Positions 43,470 to 53,953 of a DNA stretch of 64,000 nt are shown here, piece after piece (position 1 is the first letter of the stretch; the number at the start of each line of letters is the position of its first letter). Position numbers and translations under genes: made by a program. Where the stretch lies: NCBI GenBank assembly GCA_903813345.2, contig CAIIXF020000002.1, positions 10,540,650 to 10,604,649 of the forward strand, written 5' to 3'. This DNA comes from Owenia fusiformis (Eukaryota; Annelida; Polychaeta; Sabellida; Oweniidae). The notes under the pieces were generated by a model. It searched no databases. It had not been told where the DNA came from and saw only the letters and a program-made list of their open reading frames with translations.

Positions 43470-44790
43470 GCAAAACAAGGCATTAACATGACAAAATGTC
43501 AATTTGGTCAATTTAAAGCAAGTTGAAAAAATACCTCTTTGACTTTTTTTGACATTGAGAAGGTCATTGAAGGTCAAATGTCAAGTCAGATTTGAACTTC
43601 TGAGAACATGTAGATGATTTTGAAAAAAAAATTAAGTAAATTTGAAGCAAGTTGAAAAAAGACCTTTTTGACCTTGAAGGTCAAAGGTCAAATCTAAAGT
43701 CAGATTTGAACATCTGAGAACTTGTAAAGTCAAATTTGAACTTCTGAAAAGATGTAGATGATTTTGAAAAAAAAATTTGGTCAATTTGAAGCAAGTTGAA
43801 AACAGACCTTTTGACCTTTTTTGACCTTGAGAAGGTCATTAAAGGTGAAATGTCAAATCTAAAGTCAGATTTGAATTTCTGAGAACATGTAGATGATTTT
43901 GAAAAAGAAAATTAGTCAATTTGAAGCAAGTTAAAAAAAGACCTTTTTGACCTTTTTTTGACCTTGAGAAGGTCATTGAAGGTCAAATCTTAAGTCATAT
44001 TTGAATTTCTGAGAACATGTAGATGATTTTGAAAAAAAGTTTAGTCAATTTGAAGCAAGATGAAAAAAGACCTTTTTGACCTTTTTTGACTTTGAGAAGG
44101 TCATTGAAGGTCAAATGTCAAATCTTAAGTCAAATCTAAAGTCAGATTTGAATTTCTGAGAACACGTAGATGATTTTGAAAATTTTTTTAGTCAATTTGA
44201 AGCAAGTTGAAAACAGACCTTTTTGACCTTTTTTGACCTTGAGAAGGTCATTGAAGGTCAAATGTCAAATCTTAAGTCAGATTTGAATTTCTGAGAACAC
44301 GTAGATGATTTTGAAAAAAAATTTTAGTCAATTTGAAGCAAGTTGAAAACAGACCTTTTTGACCTTGAGAAGGTCATTGAAGGTCAAATGTCAAATCTAA
44401 AGTCAGATTTGAAGGTCAAATGTCAAATCTAAAATCAGATTTGAATTTCTGAGAACATGTAGATGATTTTGAAAAAAATTTAGTCAATGTGAAGCAAGTT
44501 GAAAAAAGACCTTTTTAACCTTGAGAAGGTCATTGAAGGTCAAATGTCAAATGTAAAGTCAGATTTGAACTTCTGAGAACATGTAGATGATTTAGAAAAA
44601 AATTGAAGTCAATCTAAACAGTATTTGTTATGTTATAGGAAGTTGTAAGAAATTGTTACAGACGCCGGACGCCAACCGCCGGACGCCAACCGCCGGACGC
44701 CAACCACCAACCGCCGGACGCCAACCACCAACCGCCGTCGCAAAAAAACGGAGACCATAACAATATGTCACCACTTTTGGTGGTGACATA
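43470..44790. mobile_element. Hairpin-ended element with a ~130-bp minisatellite core (pearl/Helitron-like)
   Basis: About nine imperfect units hold 'ttgaccttgagaaggtcatt', 'gaaggtcaaatgtcaaatc' and 'gaacatgtagatgattttga'. A unique tail with short 'ccggacgccaa' repeats (44666-44740) ends in the hairpin TGTCACCAC/GTGGTGACA (44766-44788). The head and tail match the short copy at 41470-41710. A unique head, tandem core and terminal hairpin resemble non-autonomous Helitron-type 'pearl' elements. Confidence 0.7.
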
Positions 44791-45521
44791 ATAATATTAC
44801 ATCTATTATTTGACATTGCGGAAGTGAGTGAGAAGAGCACCAATCTCCTTAGAAGGAGATCAATAGATTTTAAGAAAAAATCCATATTTTGAAGATTCCC
44901 AATCCAATCCACCTTTTACATGAATCCAATCCCCTCGACCCTATCCACCTTTTAATCTCTACCGTAAAAAGCGTTCGAAAAGACAATCTAAAGACGTTTT
45001 GATATAACATATTAACCAGATATATGTTTAAAACAAAAAGCTTAAGGGAATATCAGAGGATGAGATACGTGGAAATTCGCGGCATTATCACGTCGTACTG
45101 AATATGGTTCAATAGATGTACATAAAAAATATTTTACTCTTTTTTCACGACTGCTAAGGTAAAATTTCGACTTTAGTTATCCCATTTAAAGTTCCAGGTA
45201 GTTAAGTATTAGGCAATAATATTCACAATATTATCGAAGTGGCCATCATTTTGATGAAGAATTGATCATACATGTAGTGATCAACGGGTTTATCTTATTC
45301 CAGTATCATGCATTTGACTTTGCAGCCTCACAATTTGCGACTTAATAATTTGGAAATTACTTTCACGTTCGATTGTTGTATTTTAACTTTTATGAGTGCC
45401 CAATAGAGCATACTTGTGGACCCCTCGAGTCCGCATTTCAAGTGGTGTGTTTTATATTGCATCAATGCCTTATTGGTTTTGAAATCATTTCCCCTTCACT
45501 TTCTATGTTATAATTACGTAC

Positions 45522-45644
45522 CTGCATATGCATATTTTAGATTCCTGCATGTTTCAATACATGCCGATTTGCTAGGTGTGTACCCAATGTGTACAGTAAG
45601 ATCCCTGACCGGTGAATCTACGTAGCAACCAACATAAGAGGGAT
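45522..45644 (-). CDS. Exon 10: N-terminal half of a WSC domain
   Basis: A 123-nt phase 1-1 exon with acceptor CTTTCAG and donor GCAG|GTACGT. It reads YVGCYVDSPVRDL, then SACIETCRNLKYAYAG, a WSC opening completed by exon 11. It contains no ATG. Partial copies of its 5' end and acceptor follow at higher coordinates. Confidence 0.85.
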
Positions 45645-45860
45645 CTGAAAGAATATTGAATCAGATGTACTGTTTTTAATAAATCCCCGACCGGTGAATC
45701 TACGTAGCAACCAACATATAAGAGGGATCTGGAAGAATATTGAATCAGATGTACTGTTTTTAATAAATCACCGACCGGTGAATCTACGAAGCAACCAACA
45801 TAAGAGCTCGAGGGATCTGGAAGAATATTGAATCAAAATAAATGTACTGTTTTTAATAAA
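45600..45860 (-). repeat. Tandem triplication of an exon start with its splice acceptor (~82 bp)
   Basis: Three units hold 'accggtgaatctacg', 'agcaaccaacat' and 'gggatctg', then 'agaatattgaatca' and 'gtactgtttttaataaa' (near 45608, 45692 and 45774). Only the leftmost continues into the exon. The other two carry an AG acceptor, but small insertions shift the frame or introduce a stop. Confidence 0.85.
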
Positions 45861-45920
45861 AGCATGATGTTTGCTGGCCGAACATTATCATTTAGGCGGG
45901 TTATAATGGTAATGTTTATA

Positions 45921-47415
45921 CTTGGGTCAGTCAAAAAGTTCTGTTTATTTATCTCTAACTTTGTAATTTTGAGGATTTACTTCTTGATATTTGGTACATC
46001 TATAGAACATATATTTGTGCAACTAACGGCTAAATATTGTATCTCAACTATGATTGGTTATTGAATTATGGTTGCTATGGTAACATAATTACGGGGTACA
46101 CGGTTTAGCTAAAAAACGTCATATTTTTAATGTCACATTAATTTCATTTGGCATCAAATCATTGAACAGTTTTTCATGTTAAAATATCAGATAGTGCAAA
46201 TTGACAGGTTTTGATGCCAATTCCATTGTCTTGATGACATCACAGTCAAGGAAATATTCAATTGTGTCAGTTTTCAGCTGACACAGATGATTTTCAGGAT
46301 GAAAAGATGAAAAAGGGATTTTGAGAAAAAATCATGTCAAATATTGATTCGCATAGCAAGTTGTTAAAGTGAAAGCAAAGAAACTTGATATAGTGTATGG
46401 TAGAAAACAGGAAAACACTGCAAGAGACATATTCACTTGTTAAAGGTGCTTTGGACAGGATGCTCCAAGATATAATAATGTCCGTAGATGGTACAATGAC
46501 TTCTTGTCTGGAAAAGGGATAAACCTGCTGGATAAACTGTCTGATTCAGCACGGACTGGCCGGCCCAAAAGGTCTGTGAATGAGGACAATGCTGAGAAAA
46601 TACAAGAGTTGATTGAGCAAGATAAGCACATTTCACTGGATGAGATTAGTTCTATTCTGAATATTTCTCATGGCTCTTGTCATACGATCATCACTAAAGT
46701 ATTGAAAAAGCGTTACGTAGCCTCAAAATGGGTTCCAAGATTCCTCACTCAAGAACAGAAGCAAGAAAGAATTGATGTCTCGAGGCAGTTTCTTGATGAA
46801 TATGAACGCCACAAAGAAGCTCGTCCCCATACAAGTAATGTTGCCAAGACTGCCTTAAAAGACCTCAAATGGAGCAGGATTCCATAAGCACCATACTCCC
46901 CAGACACATCTCCATGTGACTTTTACCTCTTCAGCAATCTAAAGAGGGGTCTTCGGGGGATCCAGTTTGATTCTGATGAGGCTCTCCGGGCAGCGGTGCG
47001 CAAACGTATGAATTGTCGGCTGGCGGTTTCAAAGGGGTCTTCAGAGATTGGGTAGAAAGGCACCGAAAGGTCATTGCTGCAGGAAGCGACTATTTTGAAG
47101 GCTAAATAACTAAATTAAACTAAGATATGACATCGGGGACTTAGTTAGAAAGGAGTTTTTAAATATTGAGACAGTTTAAAGTATATTTCATGTAATATAA
47201 CAGTGTATGAAAATCAATAAAATTGGGTTGAACCAAGTACATCGCCCTTCTGTTACCATAGCAACCATTATTCAGTAACCAATGAAAGTTGAGATAAAAT
47301 GTTTACTTAATATTTGCACAAATGTATGTTCTATAGATGTACCAAATATCAAGAAATAATTCCTCAAAATGACAAAGTTAGAGATAAATAAACAGAACTT
47401 TTTGACTGACCCAAG
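45921..47415 (+). mobile_element. Mariner-like transposon, internally deleted
   Basis: 1495 bp flanked by TA (45919-45920, 47416-47417). The ends CTTGGGTCAGTCAAAAAGTT are inverted for about 165 bp. It is the best preserved mariner-type element here, but its transposase is broken. It lies in intron 9. Confidence 0.9.
46380..47106 (+). pseudogene. Mariner transposase, lacking most of the catalytic domain
   Basis: The open part (about 46504-46887) holds the helix-turn-helix DNA-binding region (GRPKRSVNEDNAEKIQELIE...SLDEISSILNISHG). It then jumps, with a deletion, to the end of the catalytic domain (ARPHTSNVAKTALK). A stop at 46886 follows. The frame resumes as APYSPDTSPCDFYLF and runs to about 47055. 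The first catalytic Asp region is missing and the 5' part is frameshifted, so it cannot be active. Confidence 0.88.
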
Positions 47416-47699
47416 TATGTACCAAGTCGCTCAATAAGTTCACAGAAAAATGCTCTCATTGCAAAGCTTCTTGATATTTTCTCATGAAATTTTCACATAA
47501 GTGGGTAAAAATATTTTGTCATTGATTCATAAAATATCAGCATCTCTAATTTGATTGGTCGTAAAAAAGTAACTTTGGTAACTTGACTTTTGGATAGGCG
47601 GGGCACTTTTTACGTCACATTATTCAATACAAAAACAACAGACTGAGAATAGTAGGCAATTATGGTTGTATCACATGCATTTCCTCTTCTCCACGTTGT
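47416..47699 (-). other. Intronic DNA, possible further mariner end
   Basis: Begins with GTCGCTCAATAAGTTC, which resembles a mariner terminal repeat, but no partner end is seen. Confidence 0.3.
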
Positions 47700-47960
47700 A
47701 GACACTGGCGGATCTGCCCCCCCTGGGTGGGCCCAGAAAAAAAATCGAGCCCAAAAAAGGCCTTTAGGCCCCAAAAAGTGGGCCTTTTTTGTCATTACTG
47801 GGCCTTGTAAGGCCTTATTTTTGATTTCAGGTCAGATTTTGAAGAAAATGGGCCTCACAATTTCAAAATTTGGGCCCACTTTTCGGTTTTAGGGGCCTAA
47901 AAGTTTTTTCTCTGACCTGAAATTTGCCCCCCCCCCCTGGTTCCCAGATGCGCCCCTGGT
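47700..47960. mobile_element. Interspersed repeat rich in GGGCC, copy 1
   Basis: Begins near ACTGGCGGATCTGCCC and ends TTCCCAGATGCGCCCCTGG, roughly inverted (CAGGGGCG-type end, as in some hAT elements). The inside has 'gaagaaaatgggcctca' and 'tttcaaaatttgggccc', shared with 49870-50080. Confidence 0.65.
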
Positions 47961-48249
47961 AGATGAACATGATATTTAATATAATAGTCACAACTATTGT
48001 CCCAAAGGTGTTCGGAATATTATTTCTGTGTTTAATGTACAATCGCTGGCATTCAACCCATTAACGATACAGTCCTCTGAAGCCACCAGGAAAACTTGTT
48101 TGAAATTACAGCATTTTTCGTGAACTTATTGAACGACTTTGATACGTATATGTAGTGGTCGTATGGAAACCAGCATGGCGAATCATGTGACTGCTGTTAC
48201 AGTACTTTATCAAGGACTTTACATTAGATATTACATTAGTTACCAATTC

Positions 48250-48940
48250 ATTGGTCCCAAAACACCAATATGCTATTGCCTTAACATTACTCGTAGCTTT
48301 ACATTTCAATTCTCGATCTCAAAAAAATCAATATGCTATTGCTTTACCATTGCTCTTAGCTTTATATTCCAATTCTCGATCTCAAAAACACCAATATGCC
48401 ATTACTTTACCATTGCTCTTAGCTTTATATTCCAATTCTCGATCTCAAAAACACCAATATGCTATTGCTTTACCATTGCTCTTTGCTTTATATTCCAATT
48501 CTCGATCTCAAAAACACCAAAAAGCTATTGCCTTACCATTGCTCTTAGCTTTATATTCCAATTCTCGATCTCAAAAACACCAATATGCTATTGCTTTACC
48601 ATTGCTCTTAGCTTTATATTCCAATTCTCGATCTCAAAAACACCAATATGCTATTGCTTTACCATTGCTCTTAGCTTTATATTCCAATTCTCGATCTCAA
48701 AAACACCAATATGCTATTGCTTTACCATTGCTCTTAGCTTTATATTCCAATTCTCGATCTCAAAAACACCAATATGCTAGTGCTTTACCATTGCTCTTAG
48801 CTTTATATTCTAATTCTCGATCTCAAAAACACCAAAATGCTATTGTTTTACCATTGCTCTCAGCTTTATATTCCAATTCTCGATCTCAAAAACACCAATA
48901 TGCTATCGGCTTAACACAACTCTTTATCTAAAAACACTTA
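48250..48940. repeat. 63-bp minisatellite, about eleven copies
   Basis: The unit 'ccattgctcttagctttata' + 'ttccaattctcgatctcaaa' + 'aacaccaatatgctattgct' repeats almost exactly. Degenerate units continue to about 49000. Because 63 is a multiple of three, two plus-strand frames stay open through it. I do not regard them as genes. It lies in intron 9 just after the kringle exon. Confidence 0.92.
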
Positions 48941-49023
48941 TAATACTATTGCCTTAACATTTCTTGTAGCTTTATTCAATTCTTTTTCTAAAAAACGCTT
49001 ACATGTATCTACTTTAACCTTAC

Positions 49024-49263
49024 CATTACATGTAGCCTGGTGACAATACTCCGTTTCTCCCTGGACATTAGTATAACACCACAATCCATTTGGGTCATTG
49101 GTAGGATTCCTGCAAAAGTTCTCAGCAAATCTAATATCACCGTCCGGGAACTGCCAGTTTTGAAAGACCCCTGCATTTTTGACATCAATCCAAGGCACAC
49201 ACAATGTGTCACTTGCTGTGAAATGATTATTTCCGATGTACCACGCGCAATGCTGCTGCGATC
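49024..49263 (-). CDS. Exon 9: complete kringle domain
   Basis: A 240-nt phase 1-1 exon with acceptor TTGTAG and donor AATG|GTAAGG. It reads HCAWYIGNNHFTASDTLCVP, then ENFCRNPTNDPNGLWCYTN and ETEYCHQATC, all six kringle cysteines and the NPD-like loop. Unlike the kringle of exons 12-13 it has no internal intron. Kringles bind proteins, lysines or sugars. The ligand is unknown. Confidence 0.9.
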
Positions 49264-49692
49264 CTACAACAAGCTTACGTCATAAATGGAAACTACTGCA
49301 GAACAAGATAAAAGTAAAACATACCACATAAAAGCCTCTTTCTAAGAATATATAGCTCTTAAATCATTTAATTTCTTCGACAGTTTATGATATGAATTAT
49401 ATTACTCTTAAAATCGAAATCCCGATTTTCGAAAAAAGGTCATAATTATACAATTTTTGGGTTCAATAGTGTGTGAATTAAAAAAAAATTCTTAGAGTCA
49501 TCCATCCTCATAATTCATATTTTTTTAAACAAATCCCTATAGTTACATATACTTTACAAATATTTTGACATATTTAGTCCACGCTGTTGCAAATCACAGT
49601 TTATGAAGAATTCACACATTTTCCCACTTAGATCTTCAATTTCTGTCGGCTAATAAATTGCACATATTTGATATTTAAACCATTGCACATAC
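49264..49692 (-). other. Intron 8, nothing recognised
   Basis: AT-rich, no exon or repeat border found. Confidence 0.45.
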
Positions 49693-49830
49693 TTTTCTGA
49701 AACGTCATCTTCATCTTCATGTCGGTGTCGGTTTCAGGTTGAAATCCTAAGGGAGTGCAATGCCGTTTTAAATTACAACGACTTTCAAAGGCAAGTAGCA
49801 CGTATGCTATCCACTGGCACTCCACCCAGG
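49693..49830 (-). CDS. Exon 8: second half of a PAN/Apple module
   Basis: A 138-nt phase 1-1 exon with acceptor ATTTACAG and donor GAAAA|GTATGT. It reads WVECQWIAYVLLAFESRCNL, then HCTPLGFQP and MTFQK. Joined to exon 7 the cysteines fall as C-x3-C-x5-C...C, as in PAN domains. Confidence 0.65.
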
Positions 49831-49869
49831 CTGTAAATGCATAATGTTTTTAAAAGTACTTAATATAAA

Positions 49870-50080
49870 CTGTACCATTTGTAGGCCTTTTTGGTCATAA
49901 ATTGACTTTCTAAGGTCTTCTTTTTTAATTTTAGGCCAAATTTTGAAGAAAATGGGCCTCAAAATTTCAAAATTTGGGCCCACTTTTGGGTTTTTGGGGC
50001 CCAAAATTTTTTTTCGGACGTTTTTTTCTCAGACCAGAACTTTGGGCCCCCCTTGTTGGTTCCCAGATCCGCCCCTGCAA
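49870..50080. mobile_element. Interspersed repeat rich in GGGCC, copy 2 (partial)
   Basis: Shares 'gaagaaaatgggcctca', 'tttcaaaatttgggccc' and the end 'ggttcccagatccgcccctg' with 47700-47960. The left end is truncated. Confidence 0.6.
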
Positions 50081-50659
50081 ACCGCCCTACTTCGTAATCA
50101 TAATGAAAGATGACACACGACTACACAATTGAATTGTATATAGCATTGCTTTTTTAAAAAACAAACCAAATGGTGCTTTGTATTTTTACACCAATTATAG
50201 TTGAGCAATGATTTCAAAGATTACCTCCAAAATATAGGGGACAATAATAAAAAAAAACTGGCGATATATCGAGGCTTTTGGTTGAAATCTCTGAAGATTT
50301 GCATCTTTTCACATCTGGGGACCAAAACGCCGCTAAAACGAGCGACTCTGTACACAAAAGCAATGTCTCTAGTGAAAGGTATTTCTGTGAAGGTTTTAAT
50401 GGAACAAGTTTGAAGAAAAACGGTGTACTGTGAGACTCACAGTCATTGATTTTCCAAAGAAAGGGTAGGTTTAAAATTCAAATTAACGGTTTTGCGGGGC
50501 GTTTTGGTTTCGATACGCCCCGGTGAGTTAGTGGTTTATATAACGTCGTAAATTCTGGCCAAAATTGGAGACTGTGCCATTTTAACAACACAGATATTAT
50601 ATCATCAAAAAGTGAAAACGAATGATAAAAATTTAAAAGAAAATAATACACCTACATAC
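50081..50659 (-). other. Intron 7, right part, nothing recognised
   Basis: No splice-bounded frame or repeat seen. Confidence 0.45.
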
Positions 50660-50770
50660 CCAAACAGTAGTCAATGCATCTTTGCAATGGGATGTTGAAA
50701 TAGCTTCGGATTATGGGACCAATGCAACCTGACATAGGGTATAAGTCCAACTGCTTTTGTTTGACAGCAA
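50660..50770 (-). CDS. Exon 7: first half of a PAN/Apple module
   Basis: A 111-nt phase 1-1 exon with acceptor TTTGTTTTAG and donor TTGG|GTATGT. It reads YPMSGCIGPIIRSYFNIPLQ, then RCIDYCLG. It contains no stop and fits exon 8 as the start of a PAN module. A WSC opening is the alternative, but no WSC second half follows. Confidence 0.6.
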
Positions 50771-50876
50771 CTAAAACAAAAAATGACAGAGCTTGGTAGA
50801 GATTATAAGGTAGATGTCTAAGAAAATATACATGTTTGTAGAACGGAACTTCAAAACGGTTAAGATCTGCCCTTAT

Positions 50877-51105
50877 CCTACACTTAGTGTACTAAATGTA
50901 TAATAACATTAAAAAATAAATTTGATATTTATGGGCAAAATGAATATCCGGAGGATATCGTGACGATATACTCCGGAAACCCCAATATGCGGAGGATATT
51001 GTGACGATATACTCCGCTTGTTGATTTCCCGCCAAATTGACTCTATTTGGCATGAAATTCATTTTGCAATGATATTATACATTTAGTACACTCCTTGTAA
51101 ATGTA
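50877..51105. repeat. Palindromic repeat containing a duplicated CGGAGGATAT unit
   Basis: The ends TGTACTAAATGTATAAT and ATTATACATTTAGTACA are inverted. Inside, 'ggaggatatcgtgacgatat' + 'actccg' occurs twice with one or two changes, and each unit is itself palindromic. Confidence 0.65.
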
Positions 51106-51118
51106 GGATAATAAGAAC

Positions 51119-51256
51119 ATCCTATGATTTTTTCAGAATATCATTTTAATCTACTCGGTGATATTGATATATGCACTCGTTCGCTTCGCTCTCTCGTGCA
51201 GATATCAATATCACCTCGTAGATAAAAATGATATTCCTCAAAATCATAGGATATCG
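51119..51256. mobile_element. ~140-bp near-perfect palindrome (hairpin MITE)
   Basis: The left arm (ATCCTATGATTTTTTCAGAA...GATATTGATAT) is mirrored by the right arm (ATATCAATATC...TTCCTCAAAATCATAGGAT) around 'cactcgttcgcttcgctctc'. Transcribed, it would form a long hairpin. Confidence 0.75.
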
Positions 51257-51294
51257 TATAATTCTAAGCCGTTCCGTTTGAGCACGGACCTGAA

Positions 51295-52475
51295 AAGTCC
51301 GTGGTTTGAGTAACAATAGTGAAGTATTAAATCAACGATTCTGTTGTCGTCTGTACTCTTTGTTTGCAAACATGTACGTTTTCTTAAACATATGATACTG
51401 ACACACGTTTATGGTAAAAATCTTGTGGGAATTCTGTTTATAACACGTGAAATAAGGGAAAAAGAAAAATCATCCTTCGAGGTTCTGACATTTTATCACC
51501 GAAACAATTCGTTTCGGTAACCAGCGTAATCGAGTGGAGTACCAGTGATGAACAAAGACTTTCTGAGGGGAAATCTGGAAAATTATTAAAAAACGATGAT
51601 ATTGTCAAGGAGATATTCAACCAATTAATCTCTGATTTGTTTTATAAATATTTGATTTTAATTTTACTTTTAAACATACAATTTCAAGATTATATTTTAA
51701 CATTGATTGAAGAAGCCCCGTTTATGTCTTGTAATGTTTGTTGTTCATAGTTAAAATATTCTTAAATCAGAAGATTATTTTTTCACAGCATTCACAGATG
51801 AAGTTACTCAAATTCATGTTTCCAAGTTATGCAGAAAGAAATATTGAGTCATGTGATATAAGGACAAGAGACGAAAGTTTTAATGGCACATTTTGACTGT
51901 TTTATTTGTTTCAATAAAGTTAATAATATTTTGAATTAAATATTTCTTTTCCAGAAACATTTTACAATTTAGCTTCATGTGATAAAGGATGAGTTGTCTA
52001 GGGGATTAGTTGACCAGGGATGAGTTGTCTAGGGGATGAGTTGTCCGGGGAATGAGTTGTCTAGGAGATGATTTGTCCAGGGAATGAGTTGTCTAGGAGA
52101 TGATTTGTCTAGGAGATGAGTTGTCCAGGGGATGAGATGCATTGTACATATTTGCGAACAAATAGTTCAGAAGACAACATAACTTCCTCACTTAAGTTAC
52201 ATAAACGGTTTTTCGAAAAACAGTTAAGATCTGCACTTTTAACCCAAACCGTTTATGTAACTTAAGTGATGAAGTAAATCGACGATTCTGTTGTCTTCTG
52301 AGCTATTTTTTCGCGAACATGTACATTTTCTAAAACATAGGATACTGATGCACGTTGTGAGAAAAAACGTCGTGGGGATTCTGCCTACAACGCGTGAAAT
52401 AAGGAAAAAAGAAAAATCGTTACCAAAACGGTTAACCAGCGTAATCGAGTGGATCACCAGTGTTCTCTCGAAGTA
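51295..52475. repeat. Direct duplication (51295-51560 and 52210-52475) around a minisatellite
   Basis: Both copies share 'cgacgattctgttgt' or 'caacgattctgttgt', 'gatactga.gcacg', 'cgtgaaataag' and 'ccagcgtaatcgagtgga' in order. Between them (51985-52138) lies a 17-18-bp minisatellite of 'gatgagttgtctagg' units, about eight copies. Confidence 0.75.
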
Positions 52476-52751
52476 CAATGTTAAAATTTCAGCTACTGAG
52501 ACAACACTTCGTTTTCATATCCCGACCCTTCCTGAGTGAATGGGGTATATGAGTCGACATGAAAAGCCTGTCAACACGGCACTTGGAGCCATCAAACCCT
52601 AATTTCGAATTTCCCGACAATGTAACTGACGAAGCTCTGTGGATGTCTGACAAATTATTTTACAGTAAGATCTTTTTGATAGAATGTACTATATTCTAGT
52701 AGGAACTTTATAATTCAAATTGATATCGCGACATAGAAACAGTTTACTCAC

Positions 52752-52920
52752 GTCCATAGACCTGTATCTCTCTAAATCCGACATCATATGCACCTGCTAC
52801 TGTTGTAAGTACAGTGATTTTAAGGCTAGACGATTCTGGACGTTCCGAGCCTACGATGACGTCATCCCATATTTGATTTTGAAAACATGCACTAGCGTCA
52901 GTACTTGGAGTTAATGTTGC
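52752..52920 (-). CDS. Exon 6: C-terminal part of the second F5/8C domain
   Basis: A 169-nt exon, phase 0 to phase 1, with acceptor TCAACAG and donor GGAC|GTGAGT. It reads ATLTPSTDASACFQNQIWDD, then SSLKITVL and AYDVGFREIQVYG, the C-terminal strands of a discoidin domain. The phase-0 start matches the phase-0 end of exon 5. Confidence 0.8.
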
Positions 52921-53672
52921 CTGTTGAAAAATAGTTTGTTAGTTACAGAATAAATATGATGGAAGACGACCATCGAGATAGATCATCTAGATCGACAAAC
53001 GCCAATTCACCTTAAAGAGAGAATTAGATCGAGCGAGCAGCCCAACAAAATATTGTTTCAATTTTAGAATATTTCTGGCCTTTTTCAAGTCTATTTTCTT
53101 AAAATCACCAAAGTGCATATTTTATTTCAGGAAACTTAAGATATTTACCATAACGTATTTTTCTATAAGAATGGTTATTTGGGAGAATTTAAACATTTTT
53201 CACTAATTTTTGCACTTTGAATCCATTATAACTTCACCAATTTATAACATATTATGAATCTTTTGGGAGATATTGTATTTGAGATTGTGAGGAATAGATT
53301 GGTAGGTCAATTGTACACATTGCTTGTAATTTTTTCACCCCCATAGATCTGATTCTGCCTTTAATCTCTAAATCAATTAAATAAAATTTATTCCCAGCTG
53401 GCCTTTATGGATTCCATACTAAGTCTCCAAATGCACCGCAAAACACTTTGGAGGGTGCTTGGCTTTAAAAGAATTACTCCCAGTAAAACAATTTACCATA
53501 TATTTGTCTGTCCCTTTTCAGTTGAAGAACATGGACCTAATTTTCATTCATAATATTCATGGCATCTAAGAGGCGTGTAGAAGGGGATCATTATCCCCTG
53601 GGTGACTGATTCGAACTAGTTCGTCGTAGGCCTAAAATACAGTATTGCCATTTGGAAATCTAGTATACTTAC
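52921..53672 (-). other. Intron 5, nothing recognised
   Basis: Ordinary AT-rich intronic sequence. Confidence 0.45.
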
Positions 53673-53953
53673 ATCAGTTGAAAACGAGTCCATCTCTATG
53701 CGTACGGTGATAATACCAGCGCTGGAATGACATCTTTGTAAAATCTTTATATTGTCTACAAAGTAAACAGATCCAAAATCCAAACGTATCCATGCACCGT
53801 CTGCCTCCGTATGGGAGCTCCATTCAATACCGTAGCTGCCATCTATCGCATTAGAACATGAGAATTGAGTACTGTACGTTGATGAACACGTCGCCGTTGT
53901 TCTTGGTAACCTTGCTATATTCTGCCAGGTCGGAGAGACATTTCTTTGCGTAG
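53673..53953 (-). CDS. Exon 5: N-terminal part of the second F5/8C domain
   Basis: A 281-nt exon, phase 1 to phase 0, with acceptor TTTTTAG and donor ACTGAT|GTAAGT. It reads NIARLPRTTATCSSTYSTQF, SNAIDG, WIRLDFGSVYFVDNIKIL and ITVRIEMDSFS, the classic discoidin N-half with the DG-turn and a LDFG strand. Confidence 0.85.

Noticed and set aside
43480-44640. Regularly spaced repeats that could suggest a CRISPR array
   Set aside because: Units are ~130 bp, imperfect and without unique spacers, in a eukaryotic intron. This is a minisatellite.
48139-48931. Two overlapping ~215-codon plus-strand open frames
   Set aside because: They run entirely through a 63-bp minisatellite. The frames stay open because the unit is a multiple of three, and the peptides are simple repeats.
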